Shown here in pieces: positions 33,717 to 43,387 of a stretch of 45,214 bases of DNA. This stretch comes from CAZSNH01 sp052388455 (GTDB taxonomy: Bacteria > Pseudomonadota > Alphaproteobacteria > Rhizobiales > Hyphomicrobiaceae). Numbering within the stretch: the stretch's first letter is position 1; every line of letters starts with the position of its first letter. The stretch covers positions 1 to 45,214 of the forward strand of contig JBQTIA010000046.1 of the NCBI GenBank assembly GCA_052388455.1, in the 5' to 3' direction. The notes under the pieces are model-generated. The model made no database searches, was not told the origin of the DNA, and saw nothing but the letters and a program-made list of their open reading frames with translations. The translations under genes were made by a program, and so were the position numbers.

Positions 33717-35240
33717 CTACCGCCGACCGCCCTTGATCGAGCCGACGATGATGTTCTTGATCGTCGTCGCGATGGTGCGCGAGACGGAGCGCTGCAGCTC
33801 CTTGCCGATCATCTCGCCCATTCCGGCGGGCTGGCGGCTCTTGCGCTGGCCCGTGCCGGTCGTGTCTGTGCCGCTCTTCGATCCGCCGCCGAATATGATG
33901 TCGCCCCAGCCGCCCGAGCCCGCTTCGGCCTCCTGGGCCGCCGATTCCGTTCGCTGGCGCAGGATCTCGTAGGCGCTCTCGCGGTCGACCGTTTCCTCGT
34001 ATTTGCCGTAGACGGGGCTGTATTCGATGACGCCGCGCCGCTCGTCCTCGGAGACGGGGCCGAGGCGGCCCTCGGGCGGACGGATCAGCGTCCGCTGCAC
34101 CATCGACGGCTCGCCTTTGTTCTCCAGCATCGAGACGAGAGCCTCGCCAACCTTCAGCTCCATGATCACCCGCTCGGTATCGAGCGCCGGGTTCTTGCGG
34201 AACGTGGTCGCCGCCGTCTTGACCGCCTTCTGCTCCTGGGGCGTGAAGGCGCGCAGCGCGTGCTGCACGCGGTTGCCGAGCTGGGCAGAGACCGTATCCG
34301 GCACGTCCATCGGGTTCTGGGTGATGAAATAGACGCCGACGCCCTTCGAACGGATGAGGCGCGCGATCTGCTCGATGCGTTCCAGCAGGGCCTTGGGCGC
34401 GTCGCTGAACAGCAGATGCGCCTCGTCGAAGAAGAACACGAGCTTGGGCTTCGGCTGATCGCCGACCTCGGGCAGCGTCTGCCAGAGCTTGGTCAGCATC
34501 CACAGCAGGAACGTGGAATAGAGCCTCGGCTTCTCCATCAGCTTGTCGGCCGAGAGGATGTTGATCACGCCACGGCCGTCGGGCGCGATGCGCATGAAAT
34601 CCTTGATGTCGAGCGCCGGCTCGCCGAAGAACTGATTGGCGCCCTGCTCCTCCAGCACCAGCAGGCGGCGCTGGATCGAGCCGACCGAGGTGGTCGCCAC
34701 GTTGCCGTACTTGCCCATCAGCTCCTTGGAGCGGTCGGACACGTTGGTGATGATCGCTCGCAGGTCCTTGAGATCGAGCACCGGAACCTTCTCGTCAGCC
34801 GCGACGCGGAAGGCGATGTTGAGAACGCCCTCCTGCACCTCGTTGAGCTCCAGGAGCCGCGACAGCAGCAGCGGACCCATGTCGAGCGCGGTGGCGCGGA
34901 TTGGATGGCCGCTCACTCCGAACACGTCCCAGAAGATCGAGGGGAACGCCTGCTGCGTCCAGTCGCCGTCGAGCCCGACCTCGGCCGCCCGCTTGACGAG
35001 GAAGTCCTTCGGCTCTCCGACTGCCGCAACACCCGAAAGGTCGCCCTTGATGTCGGCGGCGAACACCGGCACGCCAGCTTTGGAGAAACTCTCGGCGAGG
35101 CCCTGCAGCGTCACCGTCTTGCCGGTGCCTGTGGCGCCCGTGATCAGTCCGTGCCGGTTGGCGAAGCGCAGCTCCAGGTACTCCGGCTTGGTGCTCTTGC
35201 CGACGAAAAGCTTGCCGTCCTGCAATACCGACTGGGCCAT
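33717..35240 (-). CDS. HerA/YjgR-type P-loop ATPase (DUF853)
   Basis: 507-residue ATPase of the HerA-FtsK superfamily, YjgR/DUF853 branch. Walker A is GATGTGKTVTLQG (about residue 37), Walker B LVFFFDEAHLLFSD (about residue 267), and an Arg-finger region RSKGVGVYFITQNPMDVPD follows. The C-terminus has a Gly/Ser-rich linker (GSGGWGDIIFGGGSKSG) and a basic end. The biological role of the family is not settled; these proteins are widespread and stand alone. No nuclease partner (NurA) adjoins it. Confidence 0.88.
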   Translation of the reverse strand: MAQSVLQDGKLFVGKSTKPEYLELRFANRHGLITGATGTGKTVTLQGLAESFSKAGVPVFAADIKGDLSGVAAVGEPKDFLVKRAAEVGLDGDWTQQAFPSIFWDVFGVSGHPIRATALDMGPLLLSRLLELNEVQEGVLNIAFRVAADEKVPVLDLKDLRAIITNVSDRSKELMGKYGNVATTSVGSIQRRLLVLEEQGANQFFGEPALDIKDFMRIAPDGRGVINILSADKLMEKPRLYSTFLLWMLTKLWQTLPEVGDQPKPKLVFFFDEAHLLFSDAPKALLERIEQIARLIRSKGVGVYFITQNPMDVPDTVSAQLGNRVQHALRAFTPQEQKAVKTAATTFRKNPALDTERVIMELKVGEALVSMLENKGEPSMVQRTLIRPPEGRLGPVSEDERRGVIEYSPVYGKYEETVDRESAYEILRQRTESAAQEAEAGSGGWGDIIFGGGSKSGTDTTGTGQRKSRQPAGMGEMIGKELQRSVSRTIATTIKNIIVGSIKGGRR

Positions 35241-35617
35241 GGTTCGTTCCGTTTCGCTCTCGCCTCGCGGGGATCAGATCCCCGGCAGGACAACATGTTG
35301 ATCGTCGTGGCGTCTGCGGCGCGGGGTCCACCCCCTCGACCGTCGAGCCTCTATGCACGGCTACATGGGCTTTGCAAACGGCGGTTGCATGGCTCACATG
35401 GGGATAAGTGTTGTGATCGCGCAAGCCGTTGGCAGGGCGCATCGAATCGAACCCGCGAGGGTCGTCCCGGCCTGCGTCCGGCGTGTCGCCGTGCCGCGAA
35501 TGTCAGCACTGCTTTTCTGCTGCGGGGCCTCTGTTCAACGCTTATAGAAGCAATTGCGCCGGTTGGCCCTGCCGCGCGGCCGCTTCCCAACCGATTTTCG
35601 AGCCCCGAGGCTCCGTG
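35241..35617. other. Divergent intergenic region, DUF853 gene and mutA
   Basis: These 377 bp hold two divergent promoters. Open frames cross it but show no coding character. I see no clear sigma-70 boxes; the mutA Shine-Dalgarno GAGG is at 35607-35610. Confidence 0.5.
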
Positions 35618-37555
35618 ATGCAAGGCCCTGTGATGACCGCTTCGTCCGTCGACCCCGGAATTGTCACCCTCGCCGCCGACTTCCCACCCGCCTCGCCCGA
35701 CCAGTGGCGGGCCCTCGTCGAAAAGGCGATCAAGGGCGCCGATTTCGAAAAGCGGATGGTGAGCCGAACGGCGGACGGTCTGCGCATCGCGCCGCTCTTC
35801 ACCCGCGCCGGCGCGAACGTCGAAGCGGATCGCGCGCTGCCCGGCGAGGCGCCCTACACGCGCGGCACGCGGGAGCGCCGCGAAGGCCCGGGCTGGGACA
35901 TCCGGCAATTCTATACCGGCAGCGATGCCAAGGCGGTCAATGCAGCCATCCTCGACGATCTACAGGGCGGAGCCACGTCGATCGCGCTGCACATCGGGAC
36001 GCCCTACCGGTCCCGGCCCGCCCTCGACGGCGACGGATTGGCCGTAGCTCTCGACGGCGTTCTGCTCGATCTCTGCCCCGTCTCACTCATCGCAGGGGAG
36101 CACACGCCGGAGGCTGCCGCCGCGCTCAACGCCGTGTGGTGCCAGCGTGGCGTCGATGAAGCCAAGCGCCTCGGCCATTACGGTGCAGACCCGCTCGGCC
36201 TGATGGCCATGTCCGGCGGGCTTTCGCAGCCGCTCGACTCGGCGCTGGCGGCTGCGGCCGGGCTGGCCGTGACCGCGCAGCCGATGCCCGGCGTCACCGC
36301 GCTGCTGGCCGACGGCCACGCCTACCACTGCGGCGGCGCCAGCGAGGGGCAGGAACTGGCGGCCATGCTCGCCACCTTCGTCGCCTACCTCAGAGAGTGC
36401 GAGGCGGCCGGTCTCTCCCCCGAACAGTCGGTGCCCAAGATCGCCGTGTCGCTCGCCGCCGATGCCGACCAGTTCATGACCATCGCCAAGCTGCGCGCTG
36501 CACGCCAACTCATCTGGCGCGTGGCGGACGCTTGCGGGGCCGGCAGCGCGGCCGGCAAGGTGCACATCACCGCCGTCACGGCCTGGCGCATGATGTCGAA
36601 GCGCGATCCCTGGACCAACATCCTGCGCACCACGGTGGCCTCGGCGGGGGCCGCACTCGGCGGGGCGGACGCCATCGTCGTCCTGCCGTTCACCTATGCG
36701 ATCGGCGCGCCCGACCGTTTTGCAAGACGGCTCGCACGCAACATCCACATCGTTCTGCAGGAGGAATGCAACCTCGGCCGCGTCGTCGATCCGGCTGGCG
36801 GCTCCTGGTACGTCGAAAGTCTCACCGACGAGTTGGCGCAAACGGCGTGGGCGCTGTTCCAGGAGATCGAGGCCCAGACGTCCGGCACCATGCGTGGCAT
36901 GGCCGCTGCGCTCCAGTCCGGCTTCGTTCAAGAGAAAATCGCGGCCGTAGCCGAGGCGCGCGGAAAAGCCATCGTGACCGGCCGGCAGGAGCTGACCGGC
37001 GTGTCCGCCTTCCCGCTGCTCGGCGACGACGGTGTCAGGTGCGAGCCGTGGGACAAGGGCGACCACCCGCCCGACACGCGCGGCATCGCCGTTCCACCGC
37101 TGAAGATGGCCCGTCTCTCCGAGCCGTTCGAGACGCTGCGCGACACCGCCGACACGCAGGCGGCGAATACAGGCAAGCCCTATCGGGTCTTCCTCGCGTC
37201 AATCGGCGAAGTGATCGACCACACAGCACGCTCGACGTGGATCAAGAACTATCTGGCGGCCGGCGGCATCGCCGCGCTGACCAGCGACGGCTATCCGAAC
37301 GCGGACGCCGCCGCCACGGCCTTCAAGGCCAGCGGCGCGAGCGCCGCCTGCATCTGCTCGTCCGATGCCCTCAACGTCCTGCACGCCGAAGCGACCGCGA
37401 AAGCGCTGAAAGTCGCCGGAGCTAAATTGGTGCTGATGGCGGGTCGCCCTGGCGAGAAGGAGGCGGCACTCAAGGCTGCCGGAGTGGACCAGTTCCTGTT
37501 CGCCGGTCAAGATGCCGTTGAGGTGCTGAAGGGCCTTCAGGCGAGGTTGGCATGA
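35618..37555 (+). CDS. mutA: Methylmalonyl-CoA mutase small (beta) subunit
   Basis: About 645 residues, the non-catalytic subunit that pairs with MutB. Together they interconvert succinyl-CoA and methylmalonyl-CoA in propionate/branched-chain metabolism or the ethylmalonyl-CoA pathway. Seen: the TIM-barrel part with RDPWTNILRTTVASAGAALG and VVDPAGGSWYVESLTDELA. The C-terminal B12-type domain lacks the DxHxxG cobalamin motif, as is normal for this subunit. GAGG lies 7 nt before the ATG at 35618; ATG 35633 is an alternative. The stop overlaps the next start (ATGA). Confidence 0.93.
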   Translation: MQGPVMTASSVDPGIVTLAADFPPASPDQWRALVEKAIKGADFEKRMVSRTADGLRIAPLFTRAGANVEADRALPGEAPYTRGTRERREGPGWDIRQFYTGSDAKAVNAAILDDLQGGATSIALHIGTPYRSRPALDGDGLAVALDGVLLDLCPVSLIAGEHTPEAAAALNAVWCQRGVDEAKRLGHYGADPLGLMAMSGGLSQPLDSALAAAAGLAVTAQPMPGVTALLADGHAYHCGGASEGQELAAMLATFVAYLRECEAAGLSPEQSVPKIAVSLAADADQFMTIAKLRAARQLIWRVADACGAGSAAGKVHITAVTAWRMMSKRDPWTNILRTTVASAGAALGGADAIVVLPFTYAIGAPDRFARRLARNIHIVLQEECNLGRVVDPAGGSWYVESLTDELAQTAWALFQEIEAQTSGTMRGMAAALQSGFVQEKIAAVAEARGKAIVTGRQELTGVSAFPLLGDDGVRCEPWDKGDHPPDTRGIAVPPLKMARLSEPFETLRDTADTQAANTGKPYRVFLASIGEVIDHTARSTWIKNYLAAGGIAALTSDGYPNADAAATAFKASGASAACICSSDALNVLHAEATAKALKVAGAKLVLMAGRPGEKEAALKAAGVDQFLFAGQDAVEVLKGLQARLA

Positions 37556-38334
37556 CGACGCTGGATGTCAATCCGGGCGAACGGGGCTTTGTCCGCCGCG
37601 GTGGGCGTGAAACCCTGCTGCTGCCGCCAGAGTTGACCGGAGCCCCGGATGATATTGTCGTTTCGCCATTCGACTTCGTCATGGTGCCCGGTGCTGACGC
37701 TGAGAATGCCCTCGTGCAATTGAAGCGCGAGCGCCCGCAGTTCACGCCGCTCCTCTTCGGCTCGCCGCACGAGGCCGGCATCCTCTTCGAGCGCATGCCT
37801 CGCCGGAAGGAGACACCCGCCGATTGGCTCAGACAAGCCGATCAACTCGATACAACCGCTTGGCTAGAGAAACGTAAGGCTCAGCACGACGAGCGTTGCG
37901 CAAAGCATGATGCACAATGGCCGCGACGAGGACCTTGGCCGGATCAGGTGCGCAAGTTCAACCAGTTGTCCGTTCCGAACCAAACCCTGAAACCGGAGTG
38001 CAAGAAGCCGCAGGTCGTCATCGGTTTACTTCCGACCGCCGACCCGACTGAGATTGCCGCATATCTCTCGTTTGGCGGATGGAATGATTGTCCGCCACCG
38101 CCTGTGCACCTGGCCTTCGCCCGGCTATGGCACGAAAAGTACGGCGCCGTGCAGCAATCAAATACGCACGATGTCGTCGAGTTCAGCGTTGCGCATCCCG
38201 TTCAAAATCGCGACGAAGCGCTGAAACTCGCGCTCGATCAGTTTTTCTACTGTACTGGCAGCGTGCCCGAGACCCTCGAAGTCGCCGCTGCCGAATTGAT
38301 CGGAGCGACCGTTTGGCAGTTCTGGTGGGATTGA
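37552..38334 (+). CDS. DUF4253 protein
   Basis: 260-residue soluble protein. The C-terminal half (about 165-260) is DUF4253-like: VHLAFARLWHEKYGAVQQ, VVEFSVAHPVQNRDEALKLA, LDQFFYCTG. The N-terminal half has a DDIVVSPFDFVMVPGADA segment. Its ATG overlaps the mutA stop (ATGA) and its stop overlaps the next start (TGATG), so it is translated with the mutase operon. Function unknown; usually found in polymorphic or accessory settings. The family assignment is by recognition of these segments. Confidence 0.7.
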   Translation: MTTLDVNPGERGFVRRGGRETLLLPPELTGAPDDIVVSPFDFVMVPGADAENALVQLKRERPQFTPLLFGSPHEAGILFERMPRRKETPADWLRQADQLDTTAWLEKRKAQHDERCAKHDAQWPRRGPWPDQVRKFNQLSVPNQTLKPECKKPQVVIGLLPTADPTEIAAYLSFGGWNDCPPPPVHLAFARLWHEKYGAVQQSNTHDVVEFSVAHPVQNRDEALKLALDQFFYCTGSVPETLEVAAAELIGATVWQFWWD

Positions 38335-38843
38335 TGTCGCAACGTCCAGACGTAACTGGGGCGGGAGCTGCCGCCGGCGCAATGGCTGGCGCCGCACTGC
38401 CACTGGTCGCCTTGCTCTGGAAAACCGGGTGGAAAATCATGCACGTTGTGACGCATGGCACCAAGAACAGCATCTACTACGTGGATTTGACATCTGGCAC
38501 TCGATACTTTCTGAAATTGTTCGTTCTGCTGACTTTTGTCGTAGTGACGTGTCCCGTGGGGGCGCTGGCCGGCTACATCGCGTTCCCGGCGGCCGATCGC
38601 CTTTCAGGCTCTGACCCAAAGACTCACTGGTTCAAAGTAGCTGTTGCCGCAATCGGCGTGGCGCTAGGCATGGTGCTGTCGTTCGCATATGTCCACGCAA
38701 GCTGGATAGGCATGCATTGGGATACGCCGTCGTTGCTTGACTTTCGGTTCTGGATCTCAATTTCTCCAGTGATCATGATGGCCCTACAGATCTCGGGATT
38801 CTACTGCCACAGAGCCTTATCCAGACTGGCGACTACAAGCTGA
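38334..38843 (+). CDS. Unknown integral membrane protein
   Basis: 169-residue protein with about four hydrophobic segments (near 10-30, 60-85, 100-122, 140-160). It is not recognised. Its start overlaps the stop of the DUF4253 gene by 1 nt, and it ends 18 bp before mutB. Its place inside the mutase operon, coupled to the DUF4253 gene, suggests the two were acquired together. Confidence 0.6.
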   Translation: MSQRPDVTGAGAAAGAMAGAALPLVALLWKTGWKIMHVVTHGTKNSIYYVDLTSGTRYFLKLFVLLTFVVVTCPVGALAGYIAFPAADRLSGSDPKTHWFKVAVAAIGVALGMVLSFAYVHASWIGMHWDTPSLLDFRFWISISPVIMMALQISGFYCHRALSRLATTS

Positions 38844-38861
38844 ATTGGTGCAACAAGCGAC

Positions 38862-41069
<2,208 letters not shown>

Positions 41070-41073
41070 GGAT

Positions 41074-41547
41074 ATGGTGGATGCGTTGAGGCCTTTTGTC
41101 CTGGCCACAATCACTGTGTTGCTGGCATGGCCCGCATTCGCCCAGCAGGAAACGCCGCGCGACCGCTTCGTTGCAGTCACAATCGATGAACTCGACTCAA
41201 TGCGAAAATTCAACGGCATTAAGCCGTACCTGGCGCGGCAAGGTACAAACGTGCGTGTCATGGGTCTGCTCGACGAAAAGACGCCAGCTCAAGCCTTCCG
41301 GTTGGAAATCGAGTCCTGCACCGAACACTGCCTAACGGCAATTGTCGTTAATGATGGCAATTCAAAAGTCCTCGTCGCAATTGTTGAGCTTACCGCCCTT
41401 TCTACTCGCAGCGACGTCTTCATGCGACTTTGTGATAGCTGCGAGCAATTCTTGCCCTTCATATTCTCTGGCCCGAGTGGTTACTGTTGCGCGGTCAGTA
41501 TCGTCGGCGGCAACCTCATCATAAGCGGCAAATTTGCGAACAAGTAA
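41074..41547 (+). CDS. Secreted protein of unknown function
   Basis: 157-residue protein with a signal peptide (about residues 1-23, ending AFAQQ). The mature part has five or six Cys (ESCTEHC, LCDSCEQF, GYCCAV), suggesting disulfides in the periplasm. GAGG lies about 5 nt upstream of the ATG at 41074, which follows mutB by 4 bp. Base composition is more AT-rich than mutB. Not recognised. Confidence 0.6.
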   Translation: MVDALRPFVLATITVLLAWPAFAQQETPRDRFVAVTIDELDSMRKFNGIKPYLARQGTNVRVMGLLDEKTPAQAFRLEIESCTEHCLTAIVVNDGNSKVLVAIVELTALSTRSDVFMRLCDSCEQFLPFIFSGPSGYCCAVSIVGGNLIISGKFANK

Positions 41548-41549
41548 TA

Positions 41550-41922
41550 CGATGGGCGAACCCATCATGGCCCTGCCTTCCTCGCCTATGTCGAACACGT
41601 GCTCGTGCCGACCCTGCGCAAGGGCGACATCGTCTTCATGGACAACCTGCGCACCCACAAAGTCGTCGGTGTGCGGGAAGCGATCAAAGCGGCGGGCGCC
41701 AGAGTGCGCTACCTGCCGCCCTACTCGCCCGACTTGAACCCCATCGAGAACGTCTACTCAAAGCTCAAGTCCGGCCTGCGAAAAGGCGCGGCGCGCACGG
41801 TCGATGCACTCAGCAAACTGCTCGGTTCCAGCATCAAGGCAATTGCGCCGGCCGAATGCGCAAGCTACTTCAGGCACGCTGGATACACAGCGTGATCCAC
41901 ATCAAGTGGAATCTGCTCTAGC
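41550..41922 (+). mobile_element. IS630-family transposase remnant (3' end)
   Basis: Only the C-terminal part of an IS630 DDE transposase remains: GPAFLAYVEHVLVPTLRKGD, IVFMDNLRTHKV (catalytic Asp), YLPPYSPDLNPIENVYSKLK (catalytic Glu in PIEN), ending GYTA at 41895. The stop is followed by a likely IS right end near ATCCACATCAAGTGGAAT to about 41922. The upstream two thirds of the transposase, including the first catalytic Asp, are missing, and the break falls right after the secreted-protein gene. Inactive. Confidence 0.85.
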
Positions 41923-41926
41923 ACTC

Positions 41927-42223
41927 ATGCGACGGGCGGAAATCATCGCGCGCATCAAAGCGCTACAGCCAGCCATCCGGGCGGAGGGCGTGGAGCACCT
42001 TGCTATTTTCGGCTCGCGTGCGCGCGGCGACGCGGGCGACGACAGCGATCTCGATATTCTGATTGATCTCACTCCAGGCCAACGGTTTTCGTTACTCAAT
42101 CTTTCCGGCGTGGGGTTGATGATCGAGGATGCAACGGGCATTCCAGCACAACTCGTTCTGGCCCGGTCGGCCGATACGAACTTCAAGGATCGGATCGCTG
42201 ACGATCTCGTTCCCGTCTTCTGA
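41927..42223 (+). CDS. MNT-type nucleotidyltransferase (antitoxin of MNT/HEPN pair)
   Basis: 98-residue minimal nucleotidyltransferase with the motif GSRARGDAGDDSDLDILID (G-S and D-x-D). In MNT/HEPN modules this enzyme adds AMP or tri-AMP to the HEPN toxin and silences it. The ATG at 41927 lies directly after the IS630 end, so its original promoter was probably replaced. The stop overlaps the HEPN start by 1 nt (TGATG). Confidence 0.88.
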   Translation: MRRAEIIARIKALQPAIRAEGVEHLAIFGSRARGDAGDDSDLDILIDLTPGQRFSLLNLSGVGLMIEDATGIPAQLVLARSADTNFKDRIADDLVPVF

Positions 42224-42561
42224 TGGCCAAACCGACGGCACCGGAACGCCTGCAACACATCCTGACCGCCATACAGGATATCGAGATGCACACCAGCGGC
42301 CTCACCCTCGCAGACTTCAGGGCCGATCGGTTCCGGAGAATGGGCGTGGAGCGGTGCCTCGAAATCATCAGCGAGGCCTCGCGTCACATCCCGCAGACCC
42401 TGAAGGATCTCCACCCCGAGATTCCGTGGGTCCGGGTTGCCGACATCGGCAATCGAATCCGGCATGCCTACCACGCCGTCGACAGTGAGATCGTCTAGAA
42501 AATCGTCAGCGTCGAGTTGAAGGTTCTCAGGGCTGCGATCGAGCAAATGATGCGGATGTAG
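42223..42561 (+). pseudogene. HEPN (DUF86) toxin, interrupted by in-frame TAG
   Basis: HEPN ribonuclease of the MNT/HEPN type. Seen: MGVERCLEIISEASRHIP and the catalytic Rx4-6H motif with downstream Tyr in GNRIRHAYHAV. TAG at 42496-42498 follows EIV, and the frame continues KIVSVELKVLRAAIEQMM to a second TAG at 42559. Relatives commonly have Trp here (EIVW), so TGG to TAG fits. The 91-residue product keeps the active site but lacks the last ~20 residues, so it may still be partly active. Confidence 0.72.
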
Positions 42562-42644
42562 CCCGCCGCTCAGACACGATATCTCTATCCCTCAACCACC
42601 GCCGGCCGTTCAGCGAGTCAACGGGCACCCTTGGACAGCGAGGT

Positions 42645-43208
42645 CTACCGCTTCGGCTTGCAGTCGAATCCGCCGTTGCGGGCTTCGCAGACCATGGGGC
42701 CGTCGCTGGAGGACGGTTTCGGCGCCGGCTTCGGCGTGCTGCCAGCGGTCGGCGGCTCCGGCTTGGCCTCCGCAACGGGTGCGGCCTCGGGCTTCGGCTT
42801 CGCCTTTTTCTCGGGCTTGGCCTTCGGCGGCGGAGGCGCCGGTTTGGCGCAGCGGAGCGAGGCGGACCATTTGCCCTCGGCACCCATCGGTGACGGGCTG
42901 CCTTCCGCCAGACTGACGGGCTCCTTGATCTCCTTGCAGAAGCGTTCGAGGAAGACGGAGCGCACGACGCCAGCCACCAGCTTCTCGTCGCGGCGGTCGT
43001 CGGAGAGTGATTCGCCCTGTCGCCACATCACGGTGCGGTAGCCGTCGGGGCCTTCGGCGACATACTGGAAACGGTAGTTGCCGCCCTGCGCAGACTGCTC
43101 GAACTCGGCCTTGCTCTCTCCGAGCTCGGTCGACTCGGGCGTGGCGCAGCCCATCGGAAGTGCCGCGCCGATGGCCAGAAGGACGACACTGATCGATCGA
43201 AGAAGCAT
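42645..43208 (-). CDS. Predicted lipoprotein with Pro/Lys-rich linker
   Basis: 187-residue exported lipoprotein. The signal peptide ends with the lipobox LPMGC near residue 21 (start at 43208; the longer form from 43343 has no signal). A globular part (about 45-120) is followed by a Pro/Lys/Ala-rich linker (about 125-165) and a short Cys-containing tail (CEARNGGFDCKPKR). Function unknown. Confidence 0.65.
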   Translation of the reverse strand: MLLRSISVVLLAIGAALPMGCATPESTELGESKAEFEQSAQGGNYRFQYVAEGPDGYRTVMWRQGESLSDDRRDEKLVAGVVRSVFLERFCKEIKEPVSLAEGSPSPMGAEGKWSASLRCAKPAPPPPKAKPEKKAKPKPEAAPVAEAKPEPPTAGSTPKPAPKPSSSDGPMVCEARNGGFDCKPKR

Positions 43209-43387
43209 GGGTCTCACGCAGGTCGGTGCCGTGCCGCACTTACGCTCATGCCAAGTCCTGACGCCGAGGGCAAGATCACCACGGACGAAAAAGCGGCATT
43301 TGCCCCAAAACCCGACTGCGAACACTGAACGGGCCAAAGCCAATCGCTGCCCGATGGCCCGCGCTCGAGCCGGACGCCGCTAAACGT

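Noticed and set aside
34260..35618. Plus-strand open frame of 452 codons
   Set aside because: Mirror of the DUF853 ATPase, which has clear Walker motifs on the minus strand.
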